From contig MNCI01004089.1 of NCBI GenBank assembly GCA_015680685.1, positions 272,375-336,374 on the forward strand: DNA of 64,000 nt, given 5' to 3'. Under the pieces are notes generated by a model. It made no database searches. It was not told the origin of the DNA and saw nothing but the letters and a program-made list of their open reading frames with translations. A program made the translations under genes and the position numbers. Each line of letters begins with the position of its first letter. The first letter of the stretch is position 1. Source of the stretch: Gnetum montanum. Taxonomy: Eukaryota; Streptophyta; Gnetopsida; Gnetales; Gnetaceae. Positions 10,801-18,577 of this stretch are shown here, piece after piece.

Positions 10801-12050
10801 GACCGTCCCAGAGAAGGAGCCCGAGATCCCCCCCGAAGTGCCTCCAAAGGCAAGCGGCCCACGCACTGATGGACCTTTTACTTAGATGGAAATGCCAAGT
10901 AAAAGGGATTTCGTAGCGGGGGTGGCTGAAGAGGTTGTCGAGCGGATCGAATGGATCAATCCTGACATAGGTATGGAAACATCCAAAGATTTTTACTATG
11001 TTAGAGTTTGATGTCCAATTCTGTTTGTTCTAACATTTGTCTTGTCCTATGGACAGGTGCCCAACTGAGGTGGGACCCGTCTGAACCCATCGATATGGAG
11101 AGTTTGCCTACACTATCCCCTAAAATTGAACAAGTGCCTCGACCTATTTATGAAGAGGTAGCAGAGGGCTTCATTCACAACGCCAAAATAGTATGGACGT
11201 GTAGGAGATCCATTGAACAATTGTGGCTTCAAATCCAGGCGAAAGAGAAGGAGAATTCTGCATTGTCAACGGAACGCGACGATCTTAAGGCCCGATATGA
11301 GTTCGCCGCAGCTAGATTAAATAATGATCACGCTTGATGGACCTCCGAGGTTACGTATACAAGGTATTGGAACCTTCTCAATCGCCATGCGGGGCTGATA
11401 CGGAGGCTAGGGGAGCGCAGAGCCCAAATTGATTTGTTGAACACCAAATGTCAAGATTGGAAGGCTTTCGCCTCGAAAGTTCGCAAATGGGGGCAGGATG
11501 AAAAGAACCACAAGCATCAATACAAGAAGTCACTAAAAGAGGTTTCTATTGAGAAGCGACAGTTAGAGATGTTTGTGGAGGGTCTTGGTTTGCGCTCCGC
11601 CTTTGACACCTTCTCCCAGAACACAATTGTAGAGATGGAGTCTCCTAAACAGCGGATAACGATAGCCTCTGGGGAGGTGTCGGTGGGCGAATTTCCTTTG
11701 AAACGTCCTACCTGGTCAGACGTTGACAAAGGAAAGGCTCTGGCTAATATCGACTTGGGTCTCGATGGGACGGACTGGGCAAGCGTTCCTGAAGAGGAGA
11801 TCCTACAGTGGCTTGAATTCGGCTTGGGGGACCTCCTATGGTAAGCGTTTTGTCTCTTTTTGAAGTTAATTGATTGACTAATGTTTGGAATTTTGACATT
11901 TACTCATTTTTTTTGTGTTGATTATTCCCTCTTTGATCTTTTCAGGATGAAGGTGGGGATGAGACTGGAGAGGCTGGCCCCAGTGGAGCAGGGGCGTCTG
12001 ATGCTGGTGGGCCCAAGGAGAATGATCCTCATGCCCCAAACGCTTAGCAT
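7855..12050 (+). CDS. Intron-containing antisense gene of element A, unknown function
   Basis: Eight exons can be followed by in-phase GT-AG junctions: 7855-7985, 8485-8934, 9023-9291, 9382-10422, 10505-10714, 10791-10970, 11057-11840 and 11946 to about 12050. The fourth exon holds a globular domain with YSARIRGVKV, SPQFLVDLFGVP and LSRPWVNHL; it resembles domains annotated in plants as putative plant transposon protein, but I cannot confirm this. The seventh exon is rich in E, K and R and likely forms a coiled coil (ERDDLKARYEF). One frame of the last exon gives an acidic, Gly-rich tail. Stops: TAG near 10884 and TGA near 11335, where element B has CGT (Arg), consistent with CGA to TGA. The gene lies opposite to and between PR and RT. 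Homologues sit at 1-3119 and 18573-21496. The function is unknown to me. Confidence 0.75.
8040..8400 (+). repeat. GCGTATACGCC tandem repeats inside intron 1 of the antisense gene
   Basis: About six copies of a roughly 42-bp unit built from TTTTTCGTACGCCGGGCG, TATACGCC and a GCGTAACT end. The core GCGTATACGC is the palindrome that also fills the LTRs. The intron boundaries are GTAGGC at 7986 and TTTGCAG ending at 8484. Confidence 0.75.
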
Positions 12051-12281
12051 TTTAACATTTTTTTTCGTTTTTTTGGTTCAAATTTATACTGAAGCTGTTA
12101 CTTTGAAGATGATGAAATGAACAAAGATGGCTGATTGTATGTGATAACATGCATAAATGTATATATATTTTTGTTGTCGATTTTGGGTTTAATCATGCCA
12201 TAGAAATGTAAAATATTTTGGTTTGTTTTCTGTTTTAAGTGCGATACAGGAAGCGATTAAAAGTAGAACGAAAAAGCTAGT

Positions 12282-12511
12282 ACTAGTTTATCGCCATTTC
12301 GGGCCCCATGCGTAGTTAAGGAATGTTTTGGAGGACACGGATAGATTTCTCGGGTAACCGATCATTGCTGATCGTGGCTAGTTTTATGTCATTGCAGACA
12401 TGATAGTTTAGTGTCATTTCGGACCGGGAGTGGCTTTTAATTATTTTTTTGTTGTTTTATCATAGTTTAATGTCATTTCGGACTTTTTATAGTTTAACGT
12501 CATTTCGGACT
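12282..12511. repeat. Hairpin-motif array 3 of element A (between antisense gene and protease)
   Basis: Five copies of TAGTTTA-NN-GTC-ATTTCG-GAC, with variants GTCATTGCAGAC and GCCATTTCGGGC. It lies between the 3' end of the antisense gene and the end of protease. The preceding 12050-12280 is AT-rich with no other feature and probably holds the 3' end of the antisense transcript. Confidence 0.75.
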
Positions 12512-12524
12512 GAGGATTTGCTTT

Positions 12525-13427
12525 CTATTTTAATTGTTTTTTAATATCCTTTATTTTTAGGTCAGAGGGTGTACTGACAGGCACAATTTTATACTTAGCG
12601 TCTCCCTCACTGATTATGTTGAATGGCAATTCAGTCCAGGATACGTTTGTTAGAATGTTTTCGGTGATTGCATTTTCGAGCGTTTCAGTATCGGTTGTTG
12701 TTCCTGCGTCGTCTTCTTCACAAGGCCGCAGGTGTAGTGTGTCAGATGGTGGCATTTCGGTTTTGGGAGATTTTCGATTTGTGCTAGAGGGCTTGTAATG
12801 TGTTGGTGATCGGGGGTTCTTGTCACTTTGGCTAGGCTTTTCGAGCTCTATTTCCGACCCTTGCTCTATGTCTGAGTTTGAAGAGATGATGGGAATGACC
12901 GCTTCCCCATGTATAATGACTTCTCCGCCCTCGTAGGGCAGGTGAATTTCCTGGTGTATGGGGGATGAAACGGCTCTTAACTGGGCTAACCAGGGTCTTC
13001 CTAATATGAGATTAAACCCTGGCATCTCGTCAACTACCAGAAAATCAGTGGATGTAGGAAACTGGCCTCTGGCTATAAAGTCGAGAGCTATCGTGCCCTT
13101 GACTAATACACGCGACCCGCTGAAGGATTTCAAACATGCGGTTGTCGTGGGTTTGATCGAGTCTGTAAGCCCCAATTGTTCGATGATTGGATATGGTACA
13201 ACATTAGTGGCTGCCCCATCATCTACATGTACCCTATGTATCTTAAATTGGTTTATATGTATGGTTATAAACATCGTCGTCATCTCACCTGTTGTTTTAT
13301 CTATTTTGATGCTCTCATCGCGGAAGCTCAAGGCCTTAGGGCTGACCCCGTGAGGAGGGTACATTACCGCATGGATTGCTCGTTCGCTCGGAGGCAAGTC
13401 CTCACTAACCGGGATAGATGTTAACAT
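12525..13427 (-). CDS. Aspartic protease of element A
   Basis: This frame is open over 300 residues. A retropepsin core is clear: the hydrophobic strand IHRVHVDDGAATNVV, then FNLILGRPWLAQ (the ILGRPWL block typical of Tat proteases). The protease would cleave the Gag-Pol polyprotein. The active-site triad reads D-D-G where retropepsins have D-T-G or D-S-G; elements B, D and G have the same DDG. After the protease core a Ser/Pro/Glu-rich tail ends at KKQLK before the TAG stop. The hairpin array and antisense gene separate it from RT. Confidence 0.85.
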   Translation of the reverse strand: MLTSIPVSEDLPPSERAIHAVMYPPHGVSPKALSFRDESIKIDKTTGEMTTMFITIHINQFKIHRVHVDDGAATNVVPYPIIEQLGLTDSIKPTTTACLKSFSGSRVLVKGTIALDFIARGQFPTSTDFLVVDEMPGFNLILGRPWLAQLRAVSSPIHQEIHLPYEGGEVIIHGEAVIPIISSNSDIEQGSEIELEKPSQSDKNPRSPTHYKPSSTNRKSPKTEMPPSDTLHLRPCEEDDAGTTTDTETLENAITENILTNVSWTELPFNIISEGDAKYKIVPVSTPSDLKIKDIKKQLK

Positions 13428-13508
13428 GCGTACAAGAGCTTCGCGGTGAGTCTAGGAAGTCAGTACTAAATCATATAAGCTTAGAGACGTGTTCTTTTGC
13501 TTCAGTGC

Positions 13509-14560
13509 CTAAGTGACTTGTGTTAGGACCGTCGCGAAATCTTTGCTGTCAGGATCATTTTGGTTGAGAGGGACCGGGTCCATTGGGCCCAGGAGTTTTA
13601 TCTCGCGTTTATGTGGTTTGTCGTTCTTGCGGATGTTAGCAGCTTCACGTTGTTCGTGCGTCCGAGAGGTTTCGCCGCTGCTGTCTACTTCAGGTAGATT
13701 GTCAGATGATGCCATGGGCATGGAGCTAAGAGGTGTTGGTTTAGGTGGCCCCACGGCTAGCCGTTGGCGTTCTCTCTCCACATGCTCGCATGTGAGCCTG
13801 TCTACCAGGCGTTCTCGCGTGCTACGAGGATTTGGCCTCGGAACCTGGGATTGTCCAGGGACCTTTACGACATATGGAGCAGGGCGGGGTTGCGGGTACG
13901 ACTGGGCAGGAGCCTATGCGGGCATCCGGACGACGTATGGAGTTGGCCTTAGTGGAGATGGGATCTCCGTCATTGCAACAGCGGGTGGTACTCGGACTAC
14001 AAATGGGGCAGGTCGAGCATAAGCTGTCATTGTATTCGCGGGATTAACGGGAGGGATGCGCACCACGTAGGGTTGTTGGCGCGTCGTCATGTTGGAGGCG
14101 GGTGTAATCGAGGGTACTCGGACTACGTACGGCCGCTGCGAGGTGCGGGATGTCTGGGGTGCGAGCGAGGATTCAGCGGGAGGGATCTGAACTACAAACG
14201 GCTTGTTAGATGTTTCTTCATTTTCGGGGTGTATCGTGTTAATGTGGGGCATGTCGGGTTCATCATCACAGTAAATCGTGCTAATTGTGTACGGATCCTC
14301 CTTAGTGTTTAGGGGGTCTTGGTACACCCCGATGGTCTGATTTTGTGGTTGGACAGGGTTAGCCCCGTCAAATGTGATGTTACCTTCGTCAATCATCCGT
14401 TGGATATCCTGTTTCAAGTGAAACAGTAATCTGTTCCATGCCCCGGTCTTTGATGATAGTTGTAAAAGCCATCCATCTAAAATCCTTTGGGCATGGGGGG
14501 CTCATCTAGCATTGCTAGGCTCGGATTCTGTACGAGTTGACAGAATTGGTCATGTCTTTG
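13509..14560 (-). pseudogene. Zinc knuckle and repetitive Gag-PR spacer of element A
   Basis: The beginning, near 14500-14440, has a degenerate knuckle (YHQ, GHGTDYC) of the CX2HX4HX4C type that binds RNA in Tat Gag. A Pro-rich spacer follows, in which the phrase PYVVRVP or PFVVRVP occurs about six times, roughly every 20-30 residues. A frame change separates 13914-14417 from 13509-13781, and a stop lies before protease. The repeated phrase also occurs in elements B and D, so it is ancestral. Its role is unknown. Confidence 0.72.
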
Positions 14561-15698
14561 TATGGCCGCAGGGGATAATTGTTTGTGGCTCATCAACCCA
14601 GCCTTNTATGGCCACAGCGAATAATTGTTTGTGGCTCATCAACCCAGCCTTCAAGAGTTGATCGAAGAGTTGGGAAGGCTTCATTGGCAGAGGCGTGTAT
14701 TGAGAGGGTTCTTTCCTCTCAAAATTGCGTGTACGGTTCGTCAGATTCTGTTGCGATGATGATTCCTGTGTGGTGGTTGTGGGCGGGGGCTGATAGTAGC
14801 TAGTAGGTGGCATCGGTGGTTTTTGTTGTTGCGTCCCTGCTATGGCTGCTATAGTGGCTTTAGCCTTTTCTTTGTCTTTCTTAGTATGTTGATTCTTAAA
14901 GGCGGTGTAGGCTGGATTGTGACTGTTTTGAGCAGCTTCTTCAATGTTCTTAATTTGCTCGAACGCCTGATTGAGATCTCGCGCATTAAGGTAATACAGT
15001 TTAGATTTAAAGAAATCATTGACGGCCCCTTTTAAGATTGTGAGTAGGTAAAATGGGGAGATCGGTTCATGAAGCTCGTTCAGAGATGCGCTCCACCTTT
15101 GAACAAATTTTTGGACCGGTTCGAGAGGCCCCTGCTTAATTTGCATGAGGCTATCCAGCGTTGGCTCGGGTTTCAAGTTATACCTGAACCGGGTTACAAA
15201 CTGGCGTATAAGGTCATCCAAAGTGTAGATGGAGTTCCTGGGCAAGGCGCGGTACCAATCGAGTGCCCTTCCCGTAAGGGACATGGGGAACACCCGGAGG
15301 ACAGCGTGGGGCCAAGCCTGGAGCAATGCACATTCCAACTGGAATGTTATGAGGTGGGCGTTAGGATCTGTCTCACCGTTATATTTGGTTAATGTTGGCA
15401 GGGGAACACCTTTGGGCAGGGTTAAAGGTGGGACAGAAGAGCTGACAGGGTCGTCATTGTAGAAATCTACCACTTTCATCTCACCATCGGTGACGGTTTT
15501 GAGGTGCTTTACCTCATCTGTCAATTCCTGCATCATTCTTTTGGCATCTGCCCAATCCTGAGCATTTGGGAGGAAAGTGGTTTGGGCTTGGGACACGCTG
15601 TATGGGTTAAACTGTTGAACGGTGGACTGGAAGGCTGAAAGTTGTGTTGTTGGTGGTTGTGTTTGCGGGAAGTGTACGGTGGATGGCATTAGGAGCAA
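14550..15698 (-). pseudogene. Gag capsid region of element A
   Basis: Capsid-forming retrotransposon Gag. The main signature is LTKYNGETDPNAHLITFQLE, then ALDWYRALP, FVTRFRYN, PVQKFVQRW and FKSKLYYLNARDL, all typical of plant Ty3/gypsy Gag. Gag coats the RNA in cytoplasmic particles. The frame is open apart from an N at 14606 that joins two copies of a 45-bp piece, probably an assembly seam. It lies between the N-terminal Gag domain and the zinc knuckle. Confidence 0.88.
14561..14651. repeat. 45-bp direct repeat split by an N (assembly seam)
   Basis: 14561-14605 and 14607-14651 are near-identical 45-bp copies on either side of the single N at 14606. This looks like an overlap of two contigs that was not collapsed. 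Confidence 0.7.
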
Positions 15699-15827
15699 TA
15701 CACTATAGAGAGGAGGCTGTTGCTGTTGTGGTCGTGGCTATGCCTGAGGCACATGAGTTGGTGGCAACGTGTGGGATGGTACATAGTGGTGGGAAATTTG
15801 GTGCGACGTCGTGCTCGTCATCGACCA

Positions 15828-16637
15828 TTATCCGGCCATGTTGTATGAGGAGACCCCTTGTTGGGTTACAGCAGTGAAAGGGGGTGCATGCGTTTGGACA
15901 TGCGGGATGTAGTGGGCAGATGTGGACACGGGTATAACGTGTGGCATTCTTACCACTTGGGACTGGAATGTCACCTCCGGGTTACTGTGAGGGGGCGGTG
16001 CTTGTGAGGACGAACCTGCGGCTGTAAAAGTGAAGGCATTGGGCAAAGGGTTGCCCTGGGGAGGGATATGGGCTGACGTGGATGTTTCTTGTAACAGTGC
16101 TTGTGTGTGGGTAGAGTTAACGGGTTGGAGGGGTATGGTCTCCCCTGCGTCCGAGTTAAATATGGGGTTCATGTGGTTATGTGGACTAAGAGTATGATAG
16201 GAGTCTTCATGCTCAGATTGCGCAACGAATTCGTCTTCCTCATCCCGTTGTGGGTCTGCCGTAATTTGGTCTAGCGATTGGCTCCTGTGCAGAAAGAGCT
16301 GCGTAAAGAGTTCCGAGAATTGTTCTAGAATGGGGATTACGTCGTATGGGGAAGGGATGAATTCATATCCCCCCCTGTAAAAGATTTCAAATTGCCTTTT
16401 TACCTTCATCTCAGCCCGATCTACCGCCAGGCCTGCTTGCATCTTAATGCAGATGAAGTTATACTCATCTTGGCTTATAATGTTAGCGGCAGGGTCTCTC
16501 CCTTGCAACCTCAACGACCGATGGGGCCCCATTGTGGATTGCACTCCCATATGTTGTGTGATAGATTGTTGGGCAGCCGTTGTGTCTAAGATGTTAATGT
16601 TCTGGGTAGTAGCAGCGGTGATGTTGATGGGATTCAT
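15828..16637 (-). pseudogene. N-terminal Gag domain of element A
   Basis: The first Gag frame after the leader. It has the block RSLRLQGRDP, then EYNFICIKMQAGLAVDRAE and FYRGGYEFIPSPYDVIPILE. The same block occurs in elements B and D, so it is conserved in this clade; I do not know its function. The start ATG at 16637 is the first in the frame. It is separated from the capsid frame by about 130 bp with a frame change or stop, so Gag is broken here. Confidence 0.78.
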
Positions 16638-16689
16638 GATGATAGACGATTCGAGCGTGCGGGATTGATGCGGATAACGTAATGTACGC

Positions 16690-16900
16690 GATTAGCGTAT
16701 ACACTAGGATTTGCAGCGTATACACTAGGATTTGCAGCGTAAACGCTGGCGTAAGCGTGCAGCGTATACACTAGGATTTGCAGCGTAAATGCTGGCGTAA
16801 GCTTGTAGCGTATAAACTAGGATTTGCAGCATAAACGCTGGCGTAAGCGTGCAGCGTATACGCTAGGGTTTGTGCAGCGTAAACGCTGAAGAATCGACAG
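16690..16900. repeat. 46-bp tandem repeats in the leader of element A
   Basis: Four copies of a 46-bp unit containing CGTATACACTAGGATTTGCAG and a GCGTAAACGCTGGCGTAAG part, starting near 16717, 16762, 16808 and 16854. They lie in the untranslated leader between the primer binding site and gag. The unit is built from the same GCGTA/TACGC words as the LTRs. Confidence 0.75.
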
Positions 16901-16986
16901 CGTAGACGCTGAAGCGGGGGTTTGACAACGGCAGCAAAGATGCTAGTTAGCGTAGACGCTGAGGAACGTGAAGTCTGTTTAGCGAA

Positions 16987-17012
16987 GAGGCCCTCCTTCT
17001 AGCGCCAAAAAC
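16987..17012 (-). other. Primer binding site of element A
   Basis: Directly next to the LTR, read on the minus strand: TTTTTGGCGC then TAGAAGGAGG. The same block is next to LTR B at 26221-26245. Position and the TGGCGC start fit a tRNA primer site of Tat elements. I cannot name the tRNA with certainty. Confidence 0.75.
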
Positions 17013-18572
17013 TGTGCCGTCCGAAATTGTCGGTACAAGGCTGGAATGAAACGAGCACCGAAAGATCCACGAACAAGCGCAGTCGATCTTGCCTCCGCTT
17101 GAGGGCAAGCTAGAACGAACGAAGGCAGAGTGCCTTGAATGGTCTGCACGCGAATCAAACAAGGACTTCCCCGAGCGCCGCCGAAGCGTTATACGCTGGG
17201 TTATACGTAAACGGAGCGTAAACAGTGAAACAGGTGCAGACAGAGTGTGAACATAAGGGACGTAAACGGAGTAGGGCGTAAACAGCGTAAACAAAAATAG
17301 GCACAGCGTAAGCGTATAGAGACGTGGACAGCGTAAACAGCGTGTATAGATGTAGGGCGTAAACAAACGTAGACAGTGTGAACAGTGGGCGTAAACGGGC
17401 GAAGACGGAGCGGTGACATAAGCAGACGTGGGCGAAGCATGGGCCAAATTGATGTAGAACTGTAAAACTCGCAACAACCGTAAACAGTGGGCACTCACGG
17501 ACGCAAACGGAGCGCGGAACGCGAACGTAAACAGCCGTAAATGAAGCGTGGGCCAAATTAACGTAAAACTGTAAAAGAATTTGCAACAAGTGTAAACAAT
17601 GGATTATAGAGTTAAAATGTTGTGCACCGGTCTAACGCAGTTGTGTAGGGACACAAGGCGGACGTAAAGCCCCGGTGGACGGAGGGATGCAGCCGACTGA
17701 CACGGTAGGCGGGGCGCAGACTGTGCTCAGCGTGCAGGACTTCCAGCGTAAGCGTAAGCGTAAGCATAAGAGGGTTTCTGTAGCGTAATTGCTTTTAGTC
17801 TGCTCTAGTAAATTTTTGCGGACCCCGTAGATGCAGAAAACTAGGCTATTTATAGGGGTAGGGTTACCGGGAAAATCGGACGGGGAGACACGTGGCGTAT
17901 AGACCGGGCGTTACAATTTAGAAACATGGTATACGCTGGGCGTATACACTACAACAGGCCGGCGTATACGCTGGGCGTATACGCTGGGCATAGACTTGGC
18001 CAGATGCTGGCATATACGCTAGGGCGTATACGCTGATGAATGTTGGGCGTATACGCCGGGCGTATACGCCGGGCGTATACGCCGAAGAATGTCCACTTTA
18101 TACGCTGGTTGCTCTTCGGTATAATCTTTACGCTGCCATTGGAGATCTTGTCATCGAGCGTGTGCATCTGTCGTACCTGGGCCTGTACGCCGGAGAGCCG
18201 GGCGTACACGCCGGGCGTAGACGCTGGGCGTAAACGTTGGCTCACCATGGTTTTAAAGCTGGGCATATACGCTGGGCGTATACGCTGGCACACATTTAGA
18301 ACCGAATGTTTTGATTTTCGAGGTTTCCCTGTGTAACTTCAAATGTAGCCGAAGTCGCACGTGGGTCATGGGGGGCGTAGACGCTGGCTCACCATGGTTT
18401 TAAAGCTGGGCATATACGCTGGGCGTATACGCTGGCACACATTTAGAACCGGATGTTTTGATTTTCGAGGTTGCCCTGTGTAACTTCAAATGTAGCCGAA
18501 GTCGCACGTGGGTCATTGGGATCTGCTTCTTGTCAGACCGATGCTAAACTCACAGATTTTTGTGGTGTTTCA
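17013..18572 (-). repeat. Right (5') LTR of element A
   Basis: Begins TGTGCCG and ends GTGTTTCA, 1.56 kb. It is homologous over its whole length to 392-1906, with extra GCGTATACGC copies near 18045-18090. The minus-strand TATA box is at 17846. It would drive the gag-pol transcript towards the left. Plus-strand open frames here are repeat by-products. Confidence 0.85.
17846..17855 (-). promoter_or_regulatory. TATA box of right LTR A
   Basis: CTATAAATAG on the minus strand, in the 5' LTR and in gag-pol orientation, about 830 bp before the primer binding site. Confidence 0.72.
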
Positions 18573-18577
18573 GACTA
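18573..18577. repeat. Right target-site duplication of element A (GACTA)
   Basis: GACTA follows the LTR terminus TTTCA. It matches GACTG at 387-391 except for one transition. The duplicated flank at 1907-1911 still reads GACTG, so the last base changed after the copy was made. Confidence 0.75.

Larger units (their letters stand above)
392..18572 (-). mobile_element. Inner Tat-lineage Ty3/gypsy element A
   Basis: An LTR element on the minus strand with homologous LTRs at 392-1906 and 17013-18572, a primer binding site next to the right LTR, gag, PR, an antisense gene on the plus strand, RT, RNase H, archaeal-type RNase H and integrase. The order gag-PR-RT-RH-aRH-IN places it in the Tat lineage. 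It lies inside an exon of B's antisense gene: the target GACTG is at 387-391 and GACTA at 18573-18577. The interior next to the left LTR is abnormal: 1907-3119 is a copy of the right flank, and the polypurine tract seen in element D is absent. In-frame stops in pol and gag show that it is no longer functional. Confidence 0.82.
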
